Source of the DNA: JBBSBL01 sp038251325
Lineage (GTDB): Bacteria > Actinomycetota > Thermoleophilia > Solirubrobacterales > Solirubrobacteraceae
Assembly: GCA_038251325.1 (NCBI GenBank)
Contig: JBBSBL010000006.1
Location: forward strand, 1 to 64,000
Reading direction: 5' to 3'
DNA: 64,000 nt
Position numbers and translations under genes: made by a program. This document shows, piece after piece, positions 8,153 through 16,503 of this stretch (the stretch's first letter is position 1; each line of letters begins with the position of its first letter). The notes under the pieces were generated by a model, which had not been told where the DNA came from, searched no databases, and saw nothing but the letters and a program-made list of their open reading frames with translations.

Positions 8153-8371
8153 ATGGGCTATCGCATCATGGGCCGCCTGCACGCCGTGGCGCACCGGGCC
8201 TGGACCGCCGAGCGCGGGCAGGGCACGGTGGAGTACGTCGCGCTGATCCTGCTCGTCGCCGCCGTGCTGGCCGGCGTCGTGGCCGCGACCAAGGGCCGGC
8301 GCTTCGGGGCGACCGGGATCGCCGAGACCATCGTCAAGCAGCTGCGCAGCGCGCTCGAGTCGGTGAAGTGA
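8153..8371 (+). CDS. Flp/Fap-type pilin-like small membrane protein
   Basis: This 72-residue protein has a short basic N-terminus, then GQGTVEYVALILLVAAVLAG, the G-x-T-x-E-Y start and hydrophobic helix of Flp/Tad (class IVb) pilins, and a short charged tail. In known systems the glutamate after the cleavage site is needed for pilus assembly by the TadA-C machinery. No tad/cpa genes lie in the window, so this is an orphan pilin here. The start is supported by GGAGGAG 6 nt before the ATG, one of the strongest Shine-Dalgarno sites in the window. The 190 bp upstream hold no other gene. Confidence 0.75.
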   Translation: MGYRIMGRLHAVAHRAWTAERGQGTVEYVALILLVAAVLAGVVAATKGRRFGATGIAETIVKQLRSALESVK

Positions 8372-8379
8372 GCGGCGGC

Positions 8380-9072
8380 TCAGCCGGCCGCGGCGAGGGC
8401 CGATTCCATCGCGGGCACGGGGTCCTCGAGCACCCGCCCGTGGCCGACCGCCAGGCGCGCCGGCGTCAGGGCGAGGAGGGCCGCGCCGCTGCGGCGCGCC
8501 GTCGGCTTGTCCCACGTCGCCAGGGCGGGCAGCGGGAACAGCGGGCGCAGCACCCCGGCGACGGCGATCCCCCCGAGCGTCTGGAACGCGTCGCCGGCGA
8601 TCAGCGTCCGGTCGCGGGTGTCGAGGAACGCGAGGTGTCCCGGGGTGTGGCCCGGGGCGGCCACGGTCTCGAGCGAGCCGACGCGATCGCCCGGCTCGAG
8701 CGGGCGCGTCGGCGGCGAGGCCTTCACGAAGCCGCCGCGCAGCTTGGATGGCGCCTCGTCCGGGTCGAGGGCACGGTCGCCCGCGAGCAGACGGGCCTCG
8801 CGCGTGCCGACGCCGACCTCCACGTCGCCGAGCTCGGCGCGCAACGCGTCGAGCGAACCCGCATGGTCGCCGTGGGAGTGGGTCAGGAGGATCCGGCGGA
8901 TGGCGCCGCCGCCCTCGGCCGCGGTGGCGGCGAGGATCCCCTTCGTGGTCCCGGTGACGCCGGTGTCGATCAACGTGAGCCCGTCGTCCTCGCGGACGAG
9001 GTAGCAGTTGATCGCGCCCCACCTCGTCAGCTGCACGAGATGGTCGCCGTGGCGGGTGACGCGGAGCCCCAT
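8380..9072 (-). CDS. MBL-fold metallo-hydrolase
   Basis: This 230-residue metallo-beta-lactamase-fold hydrolase has the metal-binding motif LLTHSHGDHAGSLDAL (HxHxDH), a second site at VAAPGHTPGHLAFLD, LIAGDAF for the bridging Asp, and a late AVGHGRVL His. Such proteins include glyoxalase II-like thioesterases and lactonases; the substrate is unknown. The ATG at 9072 lies 8 nt after a TAGCCT box. It converges on the pilin gene with an 8-bp gap. Confidence 0.85.
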   Translation of the reverse strand: MGLRVTRHGDHLVQLTRWGAINCYLVREDDGLTLIDTGVTGTTKGILAATAAEGGGAIRRILLTHSHGDHAGSLDALRAELGDVEVGVGTREARLLAGDRALDPDEAPSKLRGGFVKASPPTRPLEPGDRVGSLETVAAPGHTPGHLAFLDTRDRTLIAGDAFQTLGGIAVAGVLRPLFPLPALATWDKPTARRSGAALLALTPARLAVGHGRVLEDPVPAMESALAAAG

Positions 9073-9080
9073 CGCGGCGC

Positions 9081-9086
9081 AGGCTA
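9081..9086 (-). promoter_or_regulatory. putative -10 box, leaderless MBL hydrolase mRNA
   Basis: TAGCCT on the minus strand, 8 nt before the ATG at 9072. Confidence 0.45.
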
Positions 9087-9140
9087 GACGATGATCTCGC
9101 GGGAGCGATCCCCGGCCGTCTCCTCTGCGACCATGGCGCG

Positions 9141-9992
9141 GTGTCCGACCCCTTCCAGGACCAGCGCGGCCTGCCGATCGCCGTCTTCGACTCCGGCGTC
9201 GGAGGCCTCACCGTGCTGCACGAGCTGCTCGTGCGCCTGCCGCACGAGGACTTCCTTTACCTCGGCGACACCGCGCGGTTCCCGTACGGCGATCGCTCGC
9301 CGCGGGAGCTCCGTGGCTTCGCGACCGAGATCGCCGACCTCCTGCTCGAACGCGGGGCGAAGCTGCTCGTCGTGGCCTGCAACTCGGCGACCTCCGCCGG
9401 TCTGGACGCGGTGCGTGAGCACGTCGCGGCCCGCGGCCGGGTCCTCGACGTCATCGGCGTCATCGGCCCCGAGTCGGTGCTGGCCGCCGCCGCGACCCGC
9501 TCCGGGCGGATCGGGCTCCTGGCCACGCCGACGACCGTCACCTCGGGCGCCTACGAGCGTGCCGTCGGCGCCGCCGACCCCCACACGCTGTTGACCAGCG
9601 TCGCGTGTCCAGACCTCGCGCCGATCATCCAGAGCGGGTTCCCGTTCGACGAGCACGTCGTCGAGGTCGTGCGCAAGTCGTGCCGCCCGCTGCGGGCGGC
9701 CGAGGTCGACACCGTCATCCTCGGCTGCACCCACTACCCGCTCGTGCGCCCGATGCTCCAACGCGCGCTGGGCCCGGAGGTCGCGCTGATCACCTCCGGG
9801 GCCGCGGTGGCGCGCCGGGTGGAGCACGCGCTCGCCGTGCGCGGGCTCGGCGCGCAACGGGACGACGAGGGCGACTACCGCTTCCTGTGCACCGGTGAGC
9901 CCGCCACGTTCCGCGAGCTCGGGACCCGCTTCCTGCAGATGCCGCTCGGCCCGGTGACCAAGGTCGAGACGCCGACCGGGGTGGCGGCGTGA
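9141..9992 (+). CDS. murI: glutamate racemase
   Basis: This cofactor-independent racemase makes D-glutamate for peptidoglycan. It has 283 residues with the two catalytic cysteines in VVACNSATSAGL and VILGCTHYPLVRPML, and the family N-terminus PIAVFDSGVGGLTVL, FLYLGDTARFPYG. I use the GTG at 9141 because it gives a short N-terminus before IAVFDSG. The stop overlaps the rph start in a GTGA, so rph is translationally coupled. The gene heads a murI-rph-rdgB-CDF transporter cluster, an arrangement I know in part from other Gram-positive bacteria. Confidence 0.95.
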   Translation: MSDPFQDQRGLPIAVFDSGVGGLTVLHELLVRLPHEDFLYLGDTARFPYGDRSPRELRGFATEIADLLLERGAKLLVVACNSATSAGLDAVREHVAARGRVLDVIGVIGPESVLAAAATRSGRIGLLATPTTVTSGAYERAVGAADPHTLLTSVACPDLAPIIQSGFPFDEHVVEVVRKSCRPLRAAEVDTVILGCTHYPLVRPMLQRALGPEVALITSGAAVARRVEHALAVRGLGAQRDDEGDYRFLCTGEPATFRELGTRFLQMPLGPVTKVETPTGVAA

Positions 9993-10687
9993 GCCCGGAA
10001 CGGGACGCCGCAACGAGCCCCGAGCGCAGCCATGGTCGGGCGCCGGACGGCCTGCGGCCGGTGACCATCGAGCCCGGGTTCGTGCGCTCGGCGACCGGGT
10101 CGGCGCTCATCGCCGCGGGCGGCACCCGCGTCATCTGCACGGCCTCCGTGGAGGAGAGCGTCCCGAAGTGGATGGCGGGGAAGGGCCACGGCTGGCTCAC
10201 CGCCGAATACGGGATGCTGCCGGCGTCCACGGGCCGGCGAAAGGCGCGCGACGCGGCGCGCGGCCGTCTCGATGGGCGCACCGTGGAGATCCAGCGGCTG
10301 ATCGGCCGCTCGCTGCGCGGCGTCGTCGACTTCGAGGCGCTCGGGGAGCGCACGGTGTGGGTCGACTGCGATGTGCTCGAGGCCGACGGCGGCACCCGCT
10401 GCGCGGCCATCACCGGCGGCTACGTCGCGCTGGAGCTGGCCTGCGCAGCGCTCGTGGCCGACGGGCGACTTCCCCGCTCGCCGCTCACCGGGACGATCGC
10501 CGCGGTCTCGTGCGGGATCGTCGCGGGCGCGCCGCTGCTCGACCTCGACTACGCCGAGGACTCCACCGCCGAGGTCGACGCGAACGTCGTCATGACCGGG
10601 GAGGGCGGGCTCGTCGAGGTGCAGGCCACCGCCGAGCGCACGCCCCTCTCCCGCGCGCACCTCGACGACCTCCTGGCGCTGGCCTAG
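9989..10687 (+). CDS. rph: ribonuclease PH, C-terminal helix cut off by an in-frame TAG
   Basis: RNase PH trims tRNA 3' ends by phosphorolysis. The protein shows the family core: RSATGSALIAAGGTRVICTA, GWLTAEYGMLPAST, RTVEIQRLIGRSLRG, WVDCDVLEADGGTR, LLDLDYAEDSTAEVD and NVVMTGEGGLVEVQATAE. The frame ends after HLDDLLALA with a TAG at 10685, giving 232 residues. In the same frame the next 17 codons read QGIATLREVQREAAAAG before a TGA at 10739-10741. That is the expected C-terminal helix of the family, so the full gene was probably about 250 residues. It is coupled to murI by a GTGA overlap. Possible causes are a real nonsense mutation, readthrough or a sequence error. Confidence 0.9.
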   Translation: MSPERDAATSPERSHGRAPDGLRPVTIEPGFVRSATGSALIAAGGTRVICTASVEESVPKWMAGKGHGWLTAEYGMLPASTGRRKARDAARGRLDGRTVEIQRLIGRSLRGVVDFEALGERTVWVDCDVLEADGGTRCAAITGGYVALELACAALVADGRLPRSPLTGTIAAVSCGIVAGAPLLDLDYAEDSTAEVDANVVMTGEGGLVEVQATAERTPLSRAHLDDLLALA

Positions 10688-10750
10688 CAGGGGATCGCGA
10701 CCCTGCGCGAAGTCCAGCGCGAGGCCGCCGCCGCCGGCTGAGCCGCCATC

Positions 10751-11335
10751 GTGGCGTCGCTCCTGCTGGCCACCCGCAACGCCCACAAGGTGCGGGAGTA
10801 CGCGCGCCTGCTGGCGCCGTACGGGGTGGATCCGCTGCCCGAGGCCGTCGTGCTCCCGCCGGAGACCGGCACGACGTACGCCGAGAACGCGATGGCGAAG
10901 GCGCGCGCGGCGGCCGCCGGGACGGGCCGACCGGCGCTCGCCGACGACTCGGGGATCGAGGCGGCGGCGCTTGGCGGGGCGCCCGGGGTCCGGTCGGCGC
11001 GTTTCGCGGGTTCCGCGGCCACCGACGCCGAGAACCTCGCGCGCCTGCGGCGCGACGCGCCACCCGGCAGCGCGCTGCGCTACGTCTGCGTCGTGGCGTG
11101 GGCGGATCCGGCGGTCGGCGAGGAACGGACGTTCGCTGGCACGTGCGAGGGCCGGCTCGCGGCAGAGGCGAGGGGCCTCCGCGGCTTCGGCTACGACCCC
11201 GCGTTCCTGCCCGCCGAGGATCCCGACGACCGGACGATGGCCGAGCTCTCCGACCCCGAGAAGGACGCGATCAGCCATCGGGGTCGCGCCGCTCGTGCGC
11301 TGCTCGGGTGGCTGGGCGACGGGGCACGATCGTGA
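10751..11335 (+). CDS. rdgB: XTP/dITP pyrophosphatase (HAM1 family)
   Basis: This 194-residue house-cleaning enzyme hydrolyses non-canonical purine nucleotides (ITP, XTP and dITP) to monophosphates. Motifs are LLATRNAHKVREYARLL at the N-terminus, LADDSGIEAAALGGAPGVRS, and FGYDPAFLPAEDP; family members end with a SHR motif, seen here as DAISHRGRAARAL. The start is the GTG at 10751. The stop overlaps the GTG of the cation transporter gene (GTGA). It lies 9 bp after the second stop of rph, supporting co-transcription. Confidence 0.93.
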   Translation: MASLLLATRNAHKVREYARLLAPYGVDPLPEAVVLPPETGTTYAENAMAKARAAAAGTGRPALADDSGIEAAALGGAPGVRSARFAGSAATDAENLARLRRDAPPGSALRYVCVVAWADPAVGEERTFAGTCEGRLAAEARGLRGFGYDPAFLPAEDPDDRTMAELSDPEKDAISHRGRAARALLGWLGDGARS

Positions 11336-12285
11336 CGCCGGCGCCAGCCGTCGTGGATGCCGAGGCCGCGCGCGCCAAGCGACGCGCCGCCGCGCTGTCG
11401 ATCGGCTCCAACACCACGCTGATCGTGCTCAAGGTCGTGGCCGGCAGCATCACCGGCTCGGTGGCGATCCTCACCGACGCGATGCACTCGGGCATCGACC
11501 TCATCGCGTCCTTCGTCGCCTTCTTCTCGATCCGCAAGGCCGGCGAGCCGGCCGATGAGACCCACCGCTACGGGCACGAGAAGGTGGAGAACCTCGCCGC
11601 CGCGATCGAGGGGCTGCTGATCCTCGTCGGCTCGGCCGTGATCGTCTACGCGGCGGTGCGCCGGCTCGCCTCGGGCACCGAGATCAGGGAGGTGCCGGTC
11701 GGCATCGCGATCATCTCCTTCTCGATCGTCGTCAACCTGCTCGTCACGCGGCACATCTCGCGCGTGGCCTCGCGCACCGACTCCCCGGCGCTCGAGGGCG
11801 ATGCGGCCCACCTGCGCACCGACGCGCTGACCTCCGGCGGCGTGCTGGCGGGCCTGGTGCTCGTCGCACTCACCGGGTGGACGTGGGTCGATCCGGTCGT
11901 CGCGCTCGCGGTCGCCGGGGTCATCGTCGTCACCGGCGTGCGGATCCTCGGTCGCTCCTCGCGCGTGCTCGTCGACGAGGCGCTGCCCGAGGACGAGATG
12001 GCGGCGATCCGCGAGGCCCTGCTCGGGTTCGGGTCGCGCGGGGTCGTCGGATACCACGAGCTGCGCACGCGCCGCGCCGGATCGCGTCGTCACGTCGACC
12101 TCCACGTGCAGTTCCGCCGCGGCACGACACTGGAGGCGGCCCATCAGGTCGCGCACGAGCTCCAGGACGCGATCCGTGCCCGGCTGCGGGAGGCCGACGT
12201 GCTCATCCACCTCGAGCCGGAGGACCGCGTCCGTCCCGGGTCCGAGCTGCCGGCGCCGCGTCCCTCGCCGCTCAACGGAGGTTGA
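11332..12285 (+). CDS. cation diffusion facilitator (CDF) family transporter
   Basis: This 317-residue membrane protein has the CDF metal sites: ILTDAMHSGIDLIASF in helix 2, HRYGHEKVENLAA after helix 3, and EGDAAHLRTDALTSGG in helix 5, followed by a cytoplasmic C-terminal domain with HVDLHVQFRRGTTLEAAH. CDF proteins exchange Zn2+, Fe2+ or Mn2+ for protons; the exact metal is not clear. The GTG at 11332 overlaps the rdgB stop. The coding end overlaps the small convergent membrane protein gene by 14 nt. Confidence 0.9.
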   Translation: MTPAPAVVDAEAARAKRRAAALSIGSNTTLIVLKVVAGSITGSVAILTDAMHSGIDLIASFVAFFSIRKAGEPADETHRYGHEKVENLAAAIEGLLILVGSAVIVYAAVRRLASGTEIREVPVGIAIISFSIVVNLLVTRHISRVASRTDSPALEGDAAHLRTDALTSGGVLAGLVLVALTGWTWVDPVVALAVAGVIVVTGVRILGRSSRVLVDEALPEDEMAAIREALLGFGSRGVVGYHELRTRRAGSRRHVDLHVQFRRGTTLEAAHQVAHELQDAIRARLREADVLIHLEPEDRVRPGSELPAPRPSPLNGG

Positions 12286-12412
12286 TCGCCGCCGAGAGGC
12301 CGACCGCGACCGCGACGAGGCCGTAGCCCACGTAGCCGCTGAGGAAGAGCAGGATGGCGGTCACCGCGCAGGCGGCGACGGTCACGAGCCAGGCCAGGCG
12401 GGTGAGCGGCAT
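12272..12412 (-). CDS. small two-helix membrane protein (hypothetical)
   Basis: This is a possible 46-residue protein starting MPLTRLAWLVTVAACAV, with two hydrophobic stretches (roughly residues 5-22 and 24-42) and the ending LSAAINLR. It is the only reasonable reading of the gap between the CDF transporter and HU genes. No clear ribosome binding site or -10 box is visible, and its 3' end overlaps the CDF gene. I do not recognise a family. It may be a chance frame. Confidence 0.4.
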   Translation of the reverse strand: MPLTRLAWLVTVAACAVTAILLFLSGYVGYGLVAVAVGLSAAINLR

Positions 12413-12579
12413 CCGCGCATTGTCGCCGGGGCCCTGGACGGCGTCGCGAGGACGTGGCGCAGCCGCGAAAGGCGCACAATGCGGGTTTTTGGTGCCCGCG
12501 GGCGCCCCGCGCCGCAGCCGAAGGGGGTAGAACGGCGTGCCCACGGGGAAGCGCCGTCCTTCCCGTCCGCCGGCGCTGT

Positions 12580-12613
12580 TAGCTTCGCGCCCTTCCACCA
12601 CCTCCAAGGAGGA
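12580..12613 (+). promoter_or_regulatory. HU promoter -10 box and Shine-Dalgarno site
   Basis: TAGCTT at 12580-12585 is a plausible -10 box, giving a leader of about 25 nt. AAGGAGGA at 12606-12613 lies 4-5 nt before the GTG and fixes the HU start. This leadered arrangement contrasts with the leaderless genes around it and fits a highly translated gene. Confidence 0.55.
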
Positions 12614-12617
12614 GACT

Positions 12618-12893
12618 GTGACGAAGTCCGAGTTCGTCGACGTCGTCGCCGACAAGGCCGACCTGAGCAAGAAGGAGGCCAACGCTGCCGTCGAGGCCGT
12701 CCTCGGCACGATCGAGGACACGCTGAAGCGGGGAGGCGAAGTCGTCTTCTCCGGGTTCGGCAAGTTCCACGTGGCCCAGCGGAGCGCCCGCGAGGGTCGC
12801 AACCCGGCCACCGGCGCCACGATCCAGATCGCCGCCTCGAAGGTCCCGCGCTTCAGCGCGGGGGCGGGGCTCAAGAAGGCCGTCAAGAGCTAG
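12618..12893 (+). CDS. hup: HU-family DNA-binding protein
   Basis: This 91-residue nucleoid protein reads MTKSEFVDVVADKADLSKKE at the N-terminus, then GGEVVFSGFGKFHVAQRSAR and the DNA-arm signature GRNPATGATIQIAASKVPRF. HU dimers bend DNA and compact the chromosome. The GTG at 12618 is chosen because of the strong AAGGAGGA before it; the longer frame from 12537 has no such support. pyrF follows after 21 nt and may share the transcript. Confidence 0.95.
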   Translation: MTKSEFVDVVADKADLSKKEANAAVEAVLGTIEDTLKRGGEVVFSGFGKFHVAQRSAREGRNPATGATIQIAASKVPRFSAGAGLKKAVKS

Positions 12894-12914
12894 CGCCTCG
12901 TTCAACGGCGCCTG

Positions 12915-13898
12915 ATGGAGGCCCCGGGCCCCACCTCGGGGACCGGGGCTCCACCCGGCCGCCCGCTCGCCTTCGGCGACCGCCTCGCGACGGCCGTCGA
13001 CGCGCGCTGCTCGCAGCTCGTCCTCGGGCTCGACCCCGACCCGATGCGGCTGTGGCCGTCGGCACTCGAGCCGCAGCACGGGGTCGGCTCCGAGCCGGCT
13101 GCGCCGGACGCCGTGCCCGCGGAGCGTGCGGCCCGCGCTGTCGTCCGTCATTCCGCGCTCGTCATCGACGCCGTGGGGACCGCATGCGTCGCGGTCAAGC
13201 TCCAACTCGCCTGCTTCGAGCGGCTCGGGGCGGCCGGTTGGGCGGCGCTGGCCGAGGTCGCCGCCCACGCGCGCGACGCCGGGCTCCTCGTGCTCGCCGA
13301 CGGCAAGCGCGGCGACATCGGCGTCTCCGCAGCGGCCTACGCGCAGGCGCTGCTCGCCTCCACCCCGACGCCCTACGGCGAGGTCGCCGGGCTCGGCGCC
13401 GACGCGGTGACCGCGAACCCGCTGCTCGGCGCTGAGACGCTGGTGCCGCTGATCGACGCGGCGCGCAGCCGCGGCGCCGGGATCTTCGTCCTCGTGCGGA
13501 CCTCGAACCCGGGGGCGGCGGACGTCCAGGCGCAGGCCCTGGCGGCGGGGGGCGACGTGAGCGACCGCCTCGCGGACATGGTCGCGACGCTCGGCGCGGA
13601 CGGCACCGGGGGCTCCGGGCTCTCCGACGTCGGCGCGGTCGTCGGCGCGACGGCGCCCGGGCGGCTGGCCGCGCTGCGCGCCCGGATGCCCGCCGCGGTG
13701 CTGCTCCTGCCCGGGGTCGGCGCCCAGGGCGGCCGGGTCGAGGATCTCGCCCCGGCCTTCGCGCCGGGCCGGGCGGGCGGCCTCGTCGCGGTCTCGCGGG
13801 GCCTCGTCGGGGCGCACGAGCGACTCGGCGGCACGCCCGCCGACGCCGCGCGCGCCGAGGCCGAGCGCCTGCGCGCGCTCGCCTGGAGCCTGGTCTGA
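12915..13898 (+). CDS. pyrF: orotidine 5'-phosphate decarboxylase (type 2)
   Basis: This 327-residue enzyme converts OMP to UMP in pyrimidine synthesis. The long form with LVLGLDPDPMRLWP near the N-terminus, the catalytic VLADGKRGDIGVSAAAYAQ and FVLVRTSNPGAADVQ is the type 2 (mycobacterial-like) PyrF rather than the shorter E. coli type. The start is the ATG at 12915, 21 nt after HU, though the first 15 residues are poorly conserved-looking and a later start is possible. No other pyr genes are in the window. Confidence 0.92.
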   Translation: MEAPGPTSGTGAPPGRPLAFGDRLATAVDARCSQLVLGLDPDPMRLWPSALEPQHGVGSEPAAPDAVPAERAARAVVRHSALVIDAVGTACVAVKLQLACFERLGAAGWAALAEVAAHARDAGLLVLADGKRGDIGVSAAAYAQALLASTPTPYGEVAGLGADAVTANPLLGAETLVPLIDAARSRGAGIFVLVRTSNPGAADVQAQALAAGGDVSDRLADMVATLGADGTGGSGLSDVGAVVGATAPGRLAALRARMPAAVLLLPGVGAQGGRVEDLAPAFAPGRAGGLVAVSRGLVGAHERLGGTPADAARAEAERLRALAWSLV

Positions 13899-13916
13899 CC
13901 GGCCCGGGGGCGCGGC

Positions 13917-13922
13917 TATGAT
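13917..13922 (+). promoter_or_regulatory. putative -10 box of the LysM operon
   Basis: TATGAT, ending 10 nt before the ATG at 13933. The alternative ATG at 13918 lies inside this box, which argues for the downstream start. Confidence 0.45.
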
Positions 13923-13932
13923 CGCCCGCGCC

Positions 13933-14247
13933 ATGGCGCCCCGCCGCAGCCCCGCGCGCTTCCTGGCCCCGCTCGCGCTGCTGGCGGCGCTCGGGGCCGT
14001 CGTCCTCGTCGTCGCGGCCGGCGGCTCCGACCGCCACGGAGGCTCGTCCGCGACGACGCCCGCAGCGAAGACCGGCCAGCGGGCCCGCCGGCGGGCGCAG
14101 CCGCGCTTCTACGTCGTGCGCCCGGGCGACATCCTCTCGGTCATCGCCGAGCGGACCGGCGTCACCGTGGCGCGGATCGAGGAGCTGAACCCGAACGTCG
14201 ATCCGCAGGCCCTCGGCACCGGGCAGCGGTTGCGGCTGCGGCCGTGA
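13933..14247 (+). CDS. membrane-anchored LysM-domain protein
   Basis: This 104-residue protein has a basic N-terminus and one hydrophobic segment (FLAPLALLAALGAVVLVVAA), then a low-complexity linker and one LysM domain (FYVVRPGDILSVIAERTGVT through GTGQRLRLRP). LysM binds peptidoglycan GlcNAc, so it is probably held at the outer membrane face in the wall. I use the ATG at 13933 because a -10 box overlaps the ATG at 13918. The stop overlaps the next gene's GTG, so it is coupled to the DD-carboxypeptidase. Confidence 0.8.
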   Translation: MAPRRSPARFLAPLALLAALGAVVLVVAAGGSDRHGGSSATTPAAKTGQRARRRAQPRFYVVRPGDILSVIAERTGVTVARIEELNPNVDPQALGTGQRLRLRP

Positions 14248-15497
14248 GCCGCACCGGCGGGCGGTTCCTGGCCGGGCCGCTCCTCGCGGGGGTCTGCCTG
14301 GCGGCGGCGCCCCCGTCCGGCGCGGCTCCGGCGCCTCCGCTCAGCGCCCGCGCCGCGATCCTCGTGGAGTCCTCAACCGGGACGGCGGTGTATCGCCGGG
14401 CGGCGGACGAGCGTCGGTCGATCGCCTCCACCACGAAGCTCATGACCGCGCTCATCGTGCGCCGGCGCGCCTCGTTGGGAACCCGGTTCGCGGCCGTGGC
14501 CTACGGCGGGGGGGCCGTCGAGTCGCGGCTCGGCCTGCGCCCCGGCGAGCGGATGAGCGTCGCCGACCTCCTCACGGCGACGCTGCTGCCGAGCGCCAAC
14601 GACGCGGCCCGGACGCTCGCCGTCCGGGTTGGCGGGTCCGTTCCGCGCTTCGTCGCGCTGATGAACGCCGAGGCGCGCCGTCTCGGCCTCCGGCACACCC
14701 ACTTCGCCACCCCGGTCGGCCTGGAGACGCCGGGCAACTACTCGAGCGCCCGCGATCTGACCCGGTTGGCGGCGGTGTTCCGCCGGGACGGATTCCTGCG
14801 CCGGACGGTCGATCGCCCGCGCGCCCTCCTGCGCACCGGCGACCGGCGGCGGGTCGTGGTCAACCGCAACACGCTCGTCGCAGCGGTGCCCTGGGTCAAC
14901 GGGGTCAAGACGGGCCACACGGGCCGCGCGGGGTACGTGCTCGTCGGCTCGGCCACGCGCGACGGCGAGACGCTGCTCTCGGCCGTGCTCGGCACGCCGA
15001 GCGAGTCGGCCCGCGACGCCGACACGCTCGCGCTGCTGCGCTGGGGCTTCAGGAGCTTCCGCGTCGAGGTCCTGGGCCGTCGTGGCACCGTCGTCGCCCG
15101 ACCCAAGGTGCGCTTCGACGACGCCCGGGTCCGGGTGGTCGCCGCCCGGACCGTCCGCGCCGTCGTGCCGCGCGGCGTGCGGGTGAGCCGTTCCGTGACG
15201 GTGCCCGCGGAGCTCGAGGGCCCGATCCCCGCCGGGCGGCGCGTCGGCACGGTCGTCGTGCGGGCCCGCGGCCGTCCGGAGGTCCGGATCCCGGCGGTCA
15301 CGGCGCAGCCCGTGCCGGAGGTCACGCTGCTCGAGCGGGCCGGCCGGTGGCTGCTGTGGCCCGGTAGCCTCATCCTCGTCCTCGCGGGGCTGGCCGCCGT
15401 CGCCCTCGCGCTCCGCCGCAGTCGGCGACGACGGCGCCGGGACGAGGACCGGGCGCGCCGGCGGGCGGCGCCCGGAGCGGACGCCGAGATCGCATGA
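14244..15497 (+). CDS. D-alanyl-D-alanine carboxypeptidase (peptidase S11)
   Basis: This 417-residue penicillin-binding protein trims the terminal D-Ala of wall pentapeptides. It has an N-terminal signal sequence, then the three active-site motifs: S-T-T-K in RSIASTTKLMTALIV, S-A-N in LLPSANDAARTLAV, and K-T-G in VKTGHTGRAGYV. A C-terminal beta domain precedes a transmembrane segment near residues 370-392 and an Arg-rich tail, so it is membrane-anchored facing out. The GTG at 14244 overlaps the LysM stop, and its own stop overlaps the PfkB start. The LysM protein may help to locate this enzyme at the wall (inference). Confidence 0.92.
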   Translation: MSRTGGRFLAGPLLAGVCLAAAPPSGAAPAPPLSARAAILVESSTGTAVYRRAADERRSIASTTKLMTALIVRRRASLGTRFAAVAYGGGAVESRLGLRPGERMSVADLLTATLLPSANDAARTLAVRVGGSVPRFVALMNAEARRLGLRHTHFATPVGLETPGNYSSARDLTRLAAVFRRDGFLRRTVDRPRALLRTGDRRRVVVNRNTLVAAVPWVNGVKTGHTGRAGYVLVGSATRDGETLLSAVLGTPSESARDADTLALLRWGFRSFRVEVLGRRGTVVARPKVRFDDARVRVVAARTVRAVVPRGVRVSRSVTVPAELEGPIPAGRRVGTVVVRARGRPEVRIPAVTAQPVPEVTLLERAGRWLLWPGSLILVLAGLAAVALALRRSRRRRRRDEDRARRRAAPGADAEIA

Positions 15498-16453
15498 TCA
15501 TCACCGTCACCCTCAACTCGGCCATCGACAAGACGCTGGAGGTGCCGAACTTCCGCCCGGGCCGGCGTCACCGCTCGGTCGACGGCGCGACGATGCCGGG
15601 CGGCAAGGGCGTCAACGTCGCTCGGGCGCTCAAGGCGCTTGACCAGCCGGTGATCGCGACCGGGTTCGCCGGTGGGGCGACGGGGACCCGGATCGTCGAG
15701 GCGCTGACCGACGAGTCGATCCTTAACGACTTCGTCCGGATCCGGGAGGAGTCGCGCACGAACACCGCCGTGCTCGACCCGACGACGGGCGTCGTGACCG
15801 AGATCAACGAGCGCGGTCCGGCCGTCTCTCCGCAGGAGCTCGGCCTCTTCCGCGACAAGCTGCTCTACCTGGCGCGCGGCGCGAGCGTCTGCGTGTTCGC
15901 GGGCTCGCTGCCGCCGGGTGTCGGGGCCGACGAGTACGCCGCGCTCGTCCGCGACGTCCGGCGCCTCGGAGTCACGACCGTCGTGGACACCGACGGCGAG
16001 CCGCTGCGCATGGCCGTCCGCGCCGAGCCCGCGGTGGTCTCGCCCAACGTGCTCGAGGCCGAGGAGCTCGTCGGCCACGAGTTCAACGATGATGAGGACC
16101 GCGTGATCGCCGTCGCAGAGATGGCCGAGCTCGGCGCGCGCGAGGCGATCATGACCGTTCCCGACGGCTGCTTCGCGCGGGTGATGGAGGACGGCGGCCC
16201 GCAGATGTACCGGGTGCGCGTGGACCCCCAGGAGGCCCGCTCGGCGGTGGGCTCCGGCGACGCGTTCCTCGCCGGGTACGTCGCCGCCCGCTACACGGAG
16301 GAGCCGCCGTCCGGGTGCCTGGCCTTCGGGGTGGCCTGCGGTGCCGAGTCGACCCAGCACTTCGGCGCCGGCGTGCTGGATCCCGGGCGGGCCGAACGCC
16401 TGCGCGGCGAGGTCGAGATCACGCCGCTGCCGCTCCCCGCGGCGGTCCCGTAG
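15494..16453 (+). CDS. PfkB-family 1-phosphofructokinase/hexose kinase
   Basis: This 319-residue ribokinase-fold sugar kinase has VTLNSAIDKTLEVPNF at the N-terminus (typical of the 1-phosphofructokinase/tagatose kinase branch), the first PfkB signature MPGGKGVNVARALKAL, and the second, SAVGSGDAFLAGYVAA, with the catalytic Asp. It probably phosphorylates fructose-1-phosphate or tagatose-6-phosphate. No PTS or sugar transporter gene is nearby, so its substrate is uncertain. The ATG overlaps the carboxypeptidase stop (ATGA). Confidence 0.88.
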   Translation: MIITVTLNSAIDKTLEVPNFRPGRRHRSVDGATMPGGKGVNVARALKALDQPVIATGFAGGATGTRIVEALTDESILNDFVRIREESRTNTAVLDPTTGVVTEINERGPAVSPQELGLFRDKLLYLARGASVCVFAGSLPPGVGADEYAALVRDVRRLGVTTVVDTDGEPLRMAVRAEPAVVSPNVLEAEELVGHEFNDDEDRVIAVAEMAELGAREAIMTVPDGCFARVMEDGGPQMYRVRVDPQEARSAVGSGDAFLAGYVAARYTEEPPSGCLAFGVACGAESTQHFGAGVLDPGRAERLRGEVEITPLPLPAAVP

Positions 16454-16503
16454 CGCAGCTCAGGGCGCCCCCGGCGGGCCGAGGGAGCCGCCGGGACGGG
16501 TGC

